Positions 1-7,250 of a stretch of 13,590 bases of DNA are shown here, piece by piece. The stretch comes from an uncultured Clostridia bacterium (GTDB taxonomy: Bacteria; Bacillota; Clostridia; TANB77; CAG-508): contig CANRFS010000024.1 of the NCBI GenBank assembly GCA_947629965.1, positions 1 to 13,590 of the forward strand, read 5' to 3'. Under the pieces are notes generated by a model. It saw only the letters and a program-made list of their open reading frames with translations, was not told where the DNA came from and searched no databases. Position numbers and translations under genes: made by a program. Every line of letters begins with the position of its first letter. The stretch's first letter is position 1.

Positions 1-312
1 GTTCAAATAAATGATATAGCATCTAATATGAATAATATAATAGAAGAATATTCAGATAGCCCAATGACAATTTTAAACAATCTAAAAGACAATAATGAGA
101 ATATTATAGATTCAATAGAAAGTATGCAAAATTCTATTTATAATCTAAAAGAAATTCTTGAAAATGAATTTGATGAAAGCAATTGTGATAGTTTACATTC
201 TATATTAGAAGATATAAAATATAAAGTAGACTCTTCTTTAGATGAATACGGTTATAATAGTTTATATTCTAAAATAGATAGTATAAAAAATGAATTGAAT
301 AATAATATATGA
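1..312 (+). CDS. Hypothetical coiled-coil protein, 3' part only (cut by left window edge)
   Basis: The reading frame is open from base 1 (codons GTT CAA ATA AAT) through the stop at 310-312, so this is the C-terminal part of a longer protein. The ATG at 28 has no Shine-Dalgarno sequence in front of it and is unlikely to be the start. The visible 103 or so residues are acidic, rich in Asn, Asp, Ser, Ile and Leu, with heptad-like hydrophobic spacing that suggests coiled coil or helical bundle. Two stretches look like a loose internal repeat (DSLHSILEDIKYKVDS and NSLYSKIDSIKNELNN). I recognise no domain. It lies upstream of the macro-domain gene on the same strand in the accessory block. A structural or effector-like protein is possible, but no function can be assigned. 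Confidence 0.55.
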   Translation, partial: VQINDIASNMNNIIEEYSDSPMTILNNLKDNNENIIDSIESMQNSIYNLKEILENEFDESNCDSLHSILEDIKYKVDSSLDEYGYNSLYSKIDSIKNELNNNI

Positions 313-384
313 TGAATAAGTTATTAATTTGGATTGTTAAACTTAATTATAAATTACAATCTATGTTAGTAATTTGTTATTGAT

Positions 385-392
385 TGAGGAGG
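385..392 (+). promoter_or_regulatory. Shine-Dalgarno site deciding the macro gene start
   Basis: TGAGGAGG lies six bases before the TTG at 399. The other in-frame TTG, at 384, overlaps this motif and has no ribosome binding site of its own, so 399 is the better start. Confidence 0.7.
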
Positions 393-398
393 ATAAGT

Positions 399-761
399 TT
401 GAAAAATAATATAAAAGTAATACAAGGAGATATTACTGAACTTGATGTTGATGCAATAGTTAATGCAGCAAATAACTCACTAATTGGTGGTGGTGGAGTT
501 GATGGAGCAATACATTATAAAGCAGGTATAGAATTAGATAAAGCTTGTGAAAAATTAGGTGGTTGTTTAACAGGAGAAGCAAAAATAACAGAAGGGTACA
601 ATTTAAAAGCAAAAAATATATATCAAGTACCTATAGATATTAGTGCAAAAATATCAATAGAAGAAGCAATAAATAATAGTGAGAATTTTGATAAAATATA
701 TCTTGTATGCTTTAAAGAAGATGATTATCAATACTATAATCAATATTTCAGCAACTTATAA
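399..761 (+). CDS. Macro-domain (ADP-ribose-binding) protein with a large internal deletion
   Basis: The N-terminal half is a textbook macro domain of the YmdB/O-acetyl-ADP-ribose deacetylase type: VIQGDIT (7-13), VDAIVNAANNSLIGGGGVDGA (17-37), LGGCLTGEAKITEGYNL (53-69). Asn25 and Asp35 match positions known to matter in E. coli YmdB. After residue 73 the protein jumps directly to IYQVPIDISAKI, which corresponds to the last third of the fold, and ends normally (FDKIYLVCFKEDDY). The segment normally between them, about 50 residues with the HTVGP strand and the ISTG phosphate-binding loop, is absent without a frameshift, giving 120 aa against about 175. It is probably unable to fold or bind ADP-ribose normally. 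The TTG start at 399 follows a strong Shine-Dalgarno site. The nuclease-like gene follows 24 bases downstream, so the two are likely co-transcribed. Confidence 0.75.
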   Translation: MKNNIKVIQGDITELDVDAIVNAANNSLIGGGGVDGAIHYKAGIELDKACEKLGGCLTGEAKITEGYNLKAKNIYQVPIDISAKISIEEAINNSENFDKIYLVCFKEDDYQYYNQYFSNL

Positions 762-785
762 TATAAAAAATTTAGGAGTAGAATT

Positions 786-1349
786 ATGAAAGAAAAAATT
801 GAAAATACTTGGACTAAAACAATATGTGAAATGTTAAAGAAGGAAATTGATAATACAAAATATGAAATAACTTGTCTTGAAGAAGTTCCATATCAAGTAA
901 GTTTGACTGGTAGTATTAATAGCTATGAACAGACAAAACCAATGTCTTATCAAACAGATTTATTAATCAAAGAAAAAAATGGGGATAGCTTTATACCTAG
1001 AATTATAATTGAAAGCAAGTATAAAGAGATAACAACTCATGATGCAATTGTTTATAGTCAAAAAGCAGAATCACATAAAGAGTTATTTATAGGGTTAAGA
1101 TATGGAATAATGATTTGTAATATAAAAAAAGTACCACTAAGATTATTACGACATGGCAGAAATTTTGATTTTATGATGACATTTTCTAATGATATTCCAA
1201 CAGAACAAGAATGGAATTTATTTGTTGATATAATAAAAAGAAATTTAGCTATTTCTAGTCAATATGGAACTATTGTAAATGATAAATGGAAAAGAAAAAA
1301 TAAAAACTTTAAGTGTATGGAAAATAATACAATATTTCATATCTTTTAA
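786..1349 (+). CDS. Putative PD-(D/E)XK-fold nuclease-like protein
   Basis: 187 aa, with AGGAG (774-778) seven bases before the ATG. I do not recognise a named family, but the layout of acidic residues fits the PD-(D/E)XK restriction-endonuclease fold: an N-terminal helix containing Glu15, Glu33 at the end of a strand, YQTDLLI with Asp58, then IIIESKYK with Glu76-x-Lys78, followed by a helix with Gln92 and Lys93 (IVYSQKAESHK). That order (helix, D, strand with E-x-K, helix with Q/K) is what the fold requires. No DNA-recognition domain, methyltransferase or helicase partner is visible, so it could be a stand-alone nuclease, a defence component or an inactive relative. It sits between the broken macro gene and an acidic unknown gene, all in one direction, in a block that appears to be part of an integrated element. 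Confidence 0.5.
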   Translation: MKEKIENTWTKTICEMLKKEIDNTKYEITCLEEVPYQVSLTGSINSYEQTKPMSYQTDLLIKEKNGDSFIPRIIIESKYKEITTHDAIVYSQKAESHKELFIGLRYGIMICNIKKVPLRLLRHGRNFDFMMTFSNDIPTEQEWNLFVDIIKRNLAISSQYGTIVNDKWKRKNKNFKCMENNTIFHIF

Positions 1350-1418
1350 TAGATGTAAATAGATTTTGTGGTAGTATTTTTATAAATAGTAAATGTAACT
1401 AATATTTATTTAATCTAT

Positions 1419-1422
1419 GGAG
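1419..1422 (+). promoter_or_regulatory. Shine-Dalgarno site deciding the start at 1429
   Basis: GGAG lies six bases before ATG 1429. The in-frame ATG at 1417 overlaps this motif and has only AT-rich sequence upstream. Confidence 0.55.
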
Positions 1423-1428
1423 CTAAAA

Positions 1429-2331
1429 ATGTATAAAAAATTTAAAGATTATGATTTCAGAGAAATTGTAGGTCATTTTGTTTTAATAAAAAATACAAAT
1501 ATTGTAAAAGAACCTGATAAATATAATGATATAGATGAAAGTGTTGAAAAAATAAAAAAATTAATTGTAGAAGATACTAGAGAGTATTATAAAAAACAAT
1601 CTAAGGATGATATAGATGATTGTATAGATGAGGTATTTAATATAGATGCACTAAATGAAGAAATGCCAACAAGAAGTATTTATGATTTGTATGAACCAAT
1701 GTATGGATATGTTGGTATTGAAAAGAAGAGAGGCCTTTTATTATATCTATTAGGTAATGAAGAAGATAAAATGAGATATGTATATGCTCCTACTTATTTT
1801 GCTTATGGAATATCAGATATAGATAATATAGAAATTGAAATAATAGATAGCACAGATTATGCAAACTCTATTGAATTTAAAGAACAATTACAAAATGATG
1901 AAGAATTAGATGAAGAAGTCATAAAAACTAGAGATTTAAAAGAGTTGGATATATTTAGATTGAAAACTTTTCCTGATTTCGTTAATTGCGTTATATTATA
2001 TAAAAATATTGCTCACTTTGCAAAAGTGAAATTGACAAAATATGAAAATGGAAATATATATGCTACATATCACAAGCAAATAGGAACACTTAAAATTATT
2101 AAAAATGGTAATACTTTAACTTTGCTTTTTAAAACTAACCAAACAATAGATAATGAAGGATGTTTGAATGAATATATTACTGATATAATCCAAGAGTTAG
2201 AAAATGATTTTGGGTTAGAAAAAAGTGAGATAATGGATTTGGTGAAGAATTTTCAATCTAATATTGAAAAAGGATATATAGAAGGTGATTTACCATTTGA
2301 AACTATAAATAAAATATGGAATGAAATATAA
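1429..2331 (+). CDS. Hypothetical acidic protein, unrecognised
   Basis: About 300 aa from ATG 1429, chosen because GGAG sits six bases upstream; ATG 1417 would add four residues but lacks a ribosome binding site. I recognise no domain. The protein is strongly acidic, with clusters such as DDIDDCIDE and DEELDEE, has no signal peptide or membrane segment, and appears to be cytoplasmic, mixing helical segments with a beta-rich centre (YAPTYFAYGISDIDNIEIEIID and the region around residues 175-240). The C-terminus has an acidic helix (TDIIQELENDFGLEKSEIMD). It is the last gene before the tRNA-Phe fragment. The 79-base gap after the nuclease-like gene shows no terminator, so it could share that transcript. 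Its strongly acidic character would suit an inhibitor or DNA-mimic role, but that is only speculation. Confidence 0.6.
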   Translation: MYKKFKDYDFREIVGHFVLIKNTNIVKEPDKYNDIDESVEKIKKLIVEDTREYYKKQSKDDIDDCIDEVFNIDALNEEMPTRSIYDLYEPMYGYVGIEKKRGLLLYLLGNEEDKMRYVYAPTYFAYGISDIDNIEIEIIDSTDYANSIEFKEQLQNDEELDEEVIKTRDLKELDIFRLKTFPDFVNCVILYKNIAHFAKVKLTKYENGNIYATYHKQIGTLKIIKNGNTLTLLFKTNQTIDNEGCLNEYITDIIQELENDFGLEKSEIMDLVKNFQSNIEKGYIEGDLPFETINKIWNEI

Positions 2332-2451
2332 GAATAAATGACTATAAATATAAAGATATTATTTAATATCAAACAGATGTCAAGCAAAGTAGTAAAATAA
2401 ATATAAAATTAAAAACATAAGAATATAATTAGGGTTAAAGGTTGAAATATA

Positions 2452-2490
2452 GGTATTTTAGGTAGGGACAAACAGGGATAAATAAATACC
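2452..2490. repeat. Inverted repeat enclosing direct repeats next to the tRNA fragment
   Basis: GGTATTT (2452-2458) and AAATACC (2484-2490) are perfect 7-base inverted repeats. Between and beside them are short direct repeats: TAGGTA at 2450-2455 and 2459-2464, and AGGGACAAA (2464-2472) with AGGGATAAA (2474-2482). Clustered short repeats about 30-70 bases inside a tRNA attachment site resemble integrase arm or excisionase binding sites. The rest of the 380-base gap between 2331 and 2712 holds only the tRNA fragment and a promoter; a small GATATT/AATATC hairpin at 2355-2370 has no U-tract. Confidence 0.35.
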
Positions 2491-2521
2491 AAAAGATACA
2501 AAGTAATATTAAAGGCTAATA

Positions 2522-2567
2522 ACTGAAAATCATCGTGTCAGTGGTTCGATTCCACTTGAAACCACCA
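2522..2567 (+). other. 3' half of tRNA-Phe(GAA), likely attachment-site remnant
   Basis: The segment starts with the tRNA-Phe anticodon loop ACTGAAAATC (anticodon GAA), runs through the variable loop GTGTC, a perfect T arm (AGTGG-TTCGATT-CCACT, 2540-2556), the acceptor 3' strand TGAAACC (2557-2563), discriminator A and the encoded CCA (2565-2567). A 5' half (GGTTTCA acceptor strand and AGCTCAG D arm) is absent from the preceding 100 bases. The anticodon stem 3' side reads TCATC where tRNA-Phe genes commonly have TCCTC, so it has drifted and cannot form a functional tRNA alone. The breakpoint near the anticodon loop is typical of tyrosine-integrase crossover in tRNA genes. Confidence 0.75.
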
Positions 2568-2655
2568 ATCAGTATGTAAAAATATAGTTAAAAGGTTAGT
2601 TAAAAAATAAATACTATTCTGTAATTGAATCTCCAGCTAAAAATATAAAATATTA

Positions 2656-2683
2656 TTGTAAAAAAATATATTTTTGGTATAAT
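2656..2683 (+). promoter_or_regulatory. Sigma-A promoter for the 866-aa/148-aa operon
   Basis: TTGTAA (2656-2661), 16-base spacer, TATAAT (2678-2683) preceded by TGG, an extended -10. Transcription would start about 20 bases before the ATG at 2712. Confidence 0.65.
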
Positions 2684-2711
2684 TAATATTGAAAATAATT
2701 AGGAGAAGATT

Positions 2712-5312
2712 ATGAGTAAAGAAGAAATATTGGAATATGTATATGCTAATTGTGAATTGCCACAAGAAGCATTAAAATATTTGACTGATATAGAATTTGT
2801 AATAAAGATGTTAGAAAAAGAATCTTCAATAATGATGGATTTGCCAATAGAAATTCAAAAAAAAGTATTACTAATTGATACTAAATATATAGGAGATGTG
2901 TTTGATGTTGGAGAGTTATTAAAAGATAAAAAATTTGCAAAAGAATTAATAGATAAAGATAATGATGTTTTACTAGAATTAAGAGGAATTTCTATAAGCG
3001 ATGATTATATAAAAAATTTAACTATAAGTTATATACGAGGGGAAAGAATAGCTAAAAAAGGATCTAGACTAGAAAAGGCTAAACAAAAAAATATTTACTT
3101 GTCAGCCATAAAAGAAGTAAGAGAAGATCATGAATTAGCTGAATATTTAATAAAGCAAAATATAAACTATTTACCATATATAGAGGATAGTTCAATAAAA
3201 AATAATCCACAATATATTATACAATATGTAAAAGCAAATCCAAATTCATTTTTAAAGTATTATAAAAGAAATCCTAATATTTTAACGGCAGAAGTACTAG
3301 AGACGGTTTTAAAATATGATTTTCAAAATTATAAATTAATAGATAAAGAAAATCCTTTAATGGAACAGTTCTATAAATCAATAGAAAGAATAAAAGAAAT
3401 AAGACCAGAACTAAAGATGGATAATCCAAATTTAAGATATGAATTGCTAATGGATCCAGCTTTTATAAATATGGATATTAACATTATAAATAGTTTATTA
3501 GAATATAATACTGGTAATGTAGATAAGATAATTAAAATAAAAGAAGATGGAAAATTAGATTATCTAATGAAATATATAGAACAATATAATAGATTGTATG
3601 GAAATAATCTAGAAAATATTCAAAATGCTATTGCATCATTTGAAAGTATACAAGAATTGTTAATTAATACAAATAATTTTGAAGGAATTTTAATAGATGA
3701 ATCAAAGATAAAAACAATAATTTCAACAGGTAATAAATTTGATATCAATACTTTAGACGACTTACAAGAATATGATAAAAAAGTAAAAGAATACTTTTTT
3801 AAAAAGATTAATCAATCCACAAATTTAGAAGAAATTAAACAGATATATGCAGAAATGCTTTTCAATACTTCTAGTGAAGAGTTAAAGAAATTTGATGAAG
3901 AGTATTGTAATTGTAATATTAACGAACTCCAAGAATATGCAAATAAACAATATATTGATTCACCAATTAGTGAAGAATTTAAAAGAAGATATGAAATATA
4001 TAATGGCATAAAGAATATTCAAAATATTGATGAGTTAAAAAAATTTTTTGATTCTATGCCTTTAACAATATGTGATATAGAAGAAACCAAGAAAAAAATA
4101 TCAAAAATGTATTCAGAAGGCTATAATAATGAAATGTTAAATTTGGATGATAGTACTTTAGAACATTCAGAATATGAGGGAGTGGATGTAATAAGGTTAA
4201 ACGGACAAAGTTTTAATATTTGCATACATAGAATATTTAATTTTGATTTTAATATGAATAGTATTGCCAATGAAATCATTAATAGCCCAGAACAATGGAA
4301 CTTAATAGAAGGAAGTAATACTATTTCATGTGTTCTTAGTACAGATAAAAAAATAGCAGCATTATTTAGACCTCTACAAAAAAGCAATGCAACTCCGTTA
4401 ATATTACTTGATACAGAAGAAAAAGAACAAGAATATAACAGAAAAATTAGAGAGAAATCAAAAAAGATATACGATGGAGAAGTGTTAGAAGAAATAGATG
4501 ATGATGCAGTTTTCTATGGTTTTACTCAAATTCCAACAAATGGGATTATAAAAATGGATTCTTCAGATATGATGGTTGAACATGGAAAGGGACATTTAGA
4601 AGTAAATAGTAGTCATAGCAGAATGAGATCTTCTGAAGACCTAGCATATTGGACAGCACCAGATTATTGGAATGAGATAGTGCAAAAACGAAAAGAAACA
4701 GATATAGATAAATCAAAAGAATTAAGAGAGCAAAAAGGAACAGACAGGATGTTGCCATCTTGTATTGTATGTTTTGATGGGCATATAAATGAAAAATCTC
4801 TATTAGCAGCAAGAATACATAAAATTCCTATTTTAATGATAGATAGACAGCAATATTTATACTTGAATAAGCAAAAGTTAGAAATGGCAAGACAAGAGTT
4901 TTCAAGAAAGTTAACACCAGAAGCAATGAAAGAAATATTTTATAGACAACCATATTATGATGTAGTTAGAGAAATGCCTAATATGATAAGTATAATAAAA
5001 AATAATCAAGAAGTATCTTTAGAGAACAAAAAGATAGCTTTAGAATATTTAGCATATTTAGGACAACATTTTATTGAACAATCGAGTGGATATATAATTG
5101 ATGTACCAGTAGAAGAATATAATAAAAAAATGCAAGAATATATAAATGATATAGATATTGAATTACAGGGAAACGATACATTGGTTACAATGGAAGATAT
5201 GAAAAATGCTTATAAAGAAATTTCTGCTAGTGATAGAAAAAAGAGATATGAACAGTTAAAAAAGGATATTAGAAAAGTTCAATCAAAAGAAAGTGAGAGA
5301 ATAAATGAATAA
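2712..5312 (+). CDS. Large uncharacterised protein: helical repeats plus possible ADP-ribosyltransferase-like C-terminal domain
   Basis: 866 aa; AGGAG (2701-2705) is six bases before the ATG. Residues 1 to about 250 have helical repeats with patterns such as ALKYLTDIEFVIKMLEKE and ELAEYLIKQNINYLPYIED, similar in feel to DUF4116 repeats. Residues 250-490 are helical and charged. The C-terminal domain, about 490-730, has strand-like segments: LNGQSFNICIHRIF with His506, NTISCVLST with Ser539 and Ser543/Thr544, YGFTQIP, then a loop and YWNEIV with Glu655, followed by PSCIVCFDG (682-690) and IPILMIDR. The H, S-T and E spacing recalls the three-motif core of ADP-ribosyltransferases; this is inference, and other alpha/beta folds are possible. 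There is no signal peptide or membrane segment, so it is probably cytoplasmic. Its stop overlaps the start of the next gene by eight bases, so the pair are translationally coupled. Confidence 0.65.
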   Translation: MSKEEILEYVYANCELPQEALKYLTDIEFVIKMLEKESSIMMDLPIEIQKKVLLIDTKYIGDVFDVGELLKDKKFAKELIDKDNDVLLELRGISISDDYIKNLTISYIRGERIAKKGSRLEKAKQKNIYLSAIKEVREDHELAEYLIKQNINYLPYIEDSSIKNNPQYIIQYVKANPNSFLKYYKRNPNILTAEVLETVLKYDFQNYKLIDKENPLMEQFYKSIERIKEIRPELKMDNPNLRYELLMDPAFINMDINIINSLLEYNTGNVDKIIKIKEDGKLDYLMKYIEQYNRLYGNNLENIQNAIASFESIQELLINTNNFEGILIDESKIKTIISTGNKFDINTLDDLQEYDKKVKEYFFKKINQSTNLEEIKQIYAEMLFNTSSEELKKFDEEYCNCNINELQEYANKQYIDSPISEEFKRRYEIYNGIKNIQNIDELKKFFDSMPLTICDIEETKKKISKMYSEGYNNEMLNLDDSTLEHSEYEGVDVIRLNGQSFNICIHRIFNFDFNMNSIANEIINSPEQWNLIEGSNTISCVLSTDKKIAALFRPLQKSNATPLILLDTEEKEQEYNRKIREKSKKIYDGEVLEEIDDDAVFYGFTQIPTNGIIKMDSSDMMVEHGKGHLEVNSSHSRMRSSEDLAYWTAPDYWNEIVQKRKETDIDKSKELREQKGTDRMLPSCIVCFDGHINEKSLLAARIHKIPILMIDRQQYLYLNKQKLEMARQEFSRKLTPEAMKEIFYRQPYYDVVREMPNMISIIKNNQEVSLENKKIALEYLAYLGQHFIEQSSGYIIDVPVEEYNKKMQEYINDIDIELQGNDTLVTMEDMKNAYKEISASDRKKRYEQLKKDIRKVQSKESERINE

Positions 5313-5751
5313 TATAAATTCAGAAGTATATTCAGATATTAGTATTATAATTAGTATGATGCCAGTTGAAATGAGAAAAAAAATTAGTAATAGTTTTATA
5401 AATTTTATAGAGAATAACAAATCTAATAACTATGTATCAAATATCAATCCAAAAATACCAATAAAAGAACAAAATATAAGAAAAGAAACAAAAGAAATAT
5501 TAGGAATTATTTATAGAGATTACTTATGTACTTATGAAGAAAGAAATAATTTAATTAGAGAAGAACAAAAAGAAATAAGACAATTTGAAGAAAAACTCAG
5601 ACAAAAATATAATCTAGATGACATATTTAAGAATAAAAGCAAGAAAGATGAAAAGAATATACAATTTGTTAATGAAAAAAGAATAACTATAATAGAAGAA
5701 AAATGGTATAAAAAAGTTTGGAAATTTTTAACGAAACTTTTTATAAAATAA
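5305..5751 (+). CDS. Small basic helical protein of unknown function
   Basis: 148 aa; the ATG overlaps the end of the 866-aa gene by eight bases, with GTGAGAG just upstream, so translation is probably coupled. The sequence has an N-terminal helical part (VEMRKKISNSFINFIENNK), a conserved-looking centre (NIRKETKEILGIIYRDYLCT), a charged helix (REEQKEIRQFEEKLRQKYNLDDIFK) and an amphipathic basic end (KWYKKVWKFLTKLFIK). From memory this layout (pre-helix, LNEQNIRKETKAILA-like centre, YNPDDIFK, then a short hydrophobic tail) occurs in many hypothetical proteins of uncultured Clostridia, but I cannot verify this and no function is known. The C-terminal amphipathic helix might touch a membrane or a partner. 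Its pairing with the large upstream protein suggests a joint role. Confidence 0.6.
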   Translation: MNNINSEVYSDISIIISMMPVEMRKKISNSFINFIENNKSNNYVSNINPKIPIKEQNIRKETKEILGIIYRDYLCTYEERNNLIREEQKEIRQFEEKLRQKYNLDDIFKNKSKKDEKNIQFVNEKRITIIEEKWYKKVWKFLTKLFIK

Positions 5752-5803
5752 TGTAAAATATAGTAACGAATATCCAACAGGATTATTATTGCATTCTTTC
5801 ATA

Positions 5804-7180
5804 TTATTTTTCTCCTTTGCCATTATTAGATTTTTTCTTTTTAGTATTCTGCTTGCTTCCAGTTGCTAATGCTAATATGGAAGGACTATTTTTTGCAAGT
5901 TTCTTTACTGTTAAATCGTCAAGATCATTTAACGCAAGTTTCAATTGTCTATCACTTCCAGTTAAAAAGTCACGCATCTTTGTTAGTTCTTTAATAATCC
6001 TATCAATTTCATCAACAGCACTATTGTGTTTATCAATAGCGGAACTATAATGTTTTCCAAATTTATCACGGACTTCATTAAATTTTTCTTCAAAATTTGC
6101 TACGTCAACATTATAATTGCGAACAATTGCAAGTTCTGTTCTAGTAGCAGCAATTTTAGTATTAACTCCACGAAGCCACATAATAATCTTTGTAAAATCT
6201 TGTGGGCGTACAATAAACATATCTTTAAATTTTGTTGGTGGAACAGTATAAATTCCATCATACATATCATTATCCTTTTCTAGCAAACTTACAAGTACTG
6301 CATACTCACATTTCTTTTGATTTCTATCTTTATCTAATTCTTTCAAAAAATCCTCATTTTTATGTTTTGTTTTTGTTTCATCAGCCTCGTTTTTCATTTC
6401 AAACATAATAGACAGAATTTCGTTTCCTTCATTATCAAACTCTCTATAAATACGATCGCCAAGAGAGCCTTCTTTTGCATCTGTGTCTTTTCCAAATTGA
6501 ATAGTTTCAGGTAATGCCAAACGGATTTGTTCAAATGCTAAATCACAATGCTTTTCAAGTGTTTCTCCAAGCATTTTTGTACTTTGTTTTAGTCGCATAT
6601 CTTTCAATAAATCAATTTCTTTATCTTTAGTGCTTAATTCTGCTTTGTAACTATTCTCTTTTTCATTAAATTCTAAAAGCATCTTGTTTTTTGTGTTTTC
6701 CTCTATGGTTTGTTTTTCATCTTCTAATTTTTTAATAGCATATTCTTTGTCAGTAATGTCTTTTTGATATTTAGACTCAATAGTTTTAGTAGCCAATTCT
6801 ACATCTTTTTTAGTTTGTTCTTTCAAAGTATTGTTTTCTATTGTTAATTTCTCTAACTGCACTTTTAAATCAGTTAGCTCATTTTCATGTTTTTCATGCT
6901 CTTCTTTTGTGGTGGCTTCCATTTGGTCTTTTAATTCTTTTTCTTTTTGTAAAATTGCGACTTCTAAATCCTTTTCTTTTTCAACATCTAACTGTTTCTT
7001 TAATTTTTTTAATTCTTGTTCTACATCTGTTTTGATTTTAGTTTTTACAACATCACTAATGTTAGATTTATCTATATCATGTTCATGTAAATCCTTTAAT
7101 GATATTGTATCACCTTTTTTTGCATCTTCTAATAAAGATAGTGTGTTTTCATCAATTATTGATACTTTAACTGTTTTCAT
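5804..7180 (-). CDS. DUF2130 family protein with long coiled coil and nuclease-like core
   Basis: 458 aa, the usual length for DUF2130 proteins. Residues 1-45 form a small N-terminal domain; about 50-195 are a highly charged coiled coil; then the DUF2130 core: STKMLGETLEKHC (200-212), GSLGDRIYREFD (238-249), GNEILSIMFEMKNE (252-265), KHKNEDFLKELDKDR (272-286), CEYAVLVSLLE (291-301), YDGIY and FIVRPQDF (322-329). An Asp followed by a strand with Glu261-x-Lys263 resembles a PD-(D/E)XK active site, so DNA cleavage or binding is plausible but not shown. The C-terminal tail is lysine-rich and probably disordered. The start is supported by AGGAGG five bases upstream (plus-strand CCTCCT at 7186-7191). 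It is transcribed alone, convergent with the 148-aa gene; no terminator is obvious in the 52 bases between them. The role of the family is not established. Confidence 0.85.
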   Translation of the reverse strand: MKTVKVSIIDENTLSLLEDAKKGDTISLKDLHEHDIDKSNISDVVKTKIKTDVEQELKKLKKQLDVEKEKDLEVAILQKEKELKDQMEATTKEEHEKHENELTDLKVQLEKLTIENNTLKEQTKKDVELATKTIESKYQKDITDKEYAIKKLEDEKQTIEENTKNKMLLEFNEKENSYKAELSTKDKEIDLLKDMRLKQSTKMLGETLEKHCDLAFEQIRLALPETIQFGKDTDAKEGSLGDRIYREFDNEGNEILSIMFEMKNEADETKTKHKNEDFLKELDKDRNQKKCEYAVLVSLLEKDNDMYDGIYTVPPTKFKDMFIVRPQDFTKIIMWLRGVNTKIAATRTELAIVRNYNVDVANFEEKFNEVRDKFGKHYSSAIDKHNSAVDEIDRIIKELTKMRDFLTGSDRQLKLALNDLDDLTVKKLAKNSPSILALATGSKQNTKKKKSNNGKGEK

Positions 7181-7250
7181 AGAACCCTCCTGGTAATTAT
7201 TATATTTATTAAATTTTCATAATAAAATTTACATATATTTACTACTAATT

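Larger units (their letters stand above)
1..2567 (+). mobile_element. Probable right end of an integrated element targeting tRNA-Phe
   Basis: The accessory genes at 1-2331 stop at a displaced 3' half of tRNA-Phe (2522-2567). In tRNA-targeting integration the element restores the tRNA at one end and the original 3' half is left at the other. With the fragment on the plus strand, the element lies to its left. No integrase or excisionase is visible, so these genes would have to be elsewhere, left of the window. The boundary at 1 is only the window edge. Confidence 0.4.

Noticed and set aside
384..398. Earlier TTG start for the macro-domain protein
   Set aside because: The TTG overlaps the Shine-Dalgarno site that serves TTG 399, so the added residues are just the translated ribosome binding site.
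2355..2370. GATATT-ATTT-AATATC hairpin as a terminator after the acidic unknown gene
   Set aside because: The stem is six A/T-rich pairs and is followed by AAACAG rather than a T-run on either useful side.
2441..2567. A complete tRNA gene ending at 2567
   Set aside because: The only acceptor-like 5' sequence (GGTTGAA) is about 125 bases from the 3' end, mismatched, and there is no D arm, so only the 3' half exists.
3812..4812. Three minus-strand ORFs of 65-88 codons inside the 866-aa gene
   Set aside because: They are antisense to a long well-supported gene, lack ribosome binding sites and have low-complexity Leu/Ile/Phe/Ser composition typical of shadows in AT-rich DNA.
399..5312. A toxin-antitoxin pair made of the macro protein and the possible ADP-ribosyltransferase, as in DarTG
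   Set aside because: The genes are separated by two other genes, a tRNA scar and a separate promoter; the macro domain is internally deleted and the transferase assignment is itself weak.
6026..7196. Plus-strand ORFs opposite the DUF2130 gene
   Set aside because: Repetitive Phe/Ser/Cys translations mirror the Lys/Glu codons of the coiled coil on the other strand.
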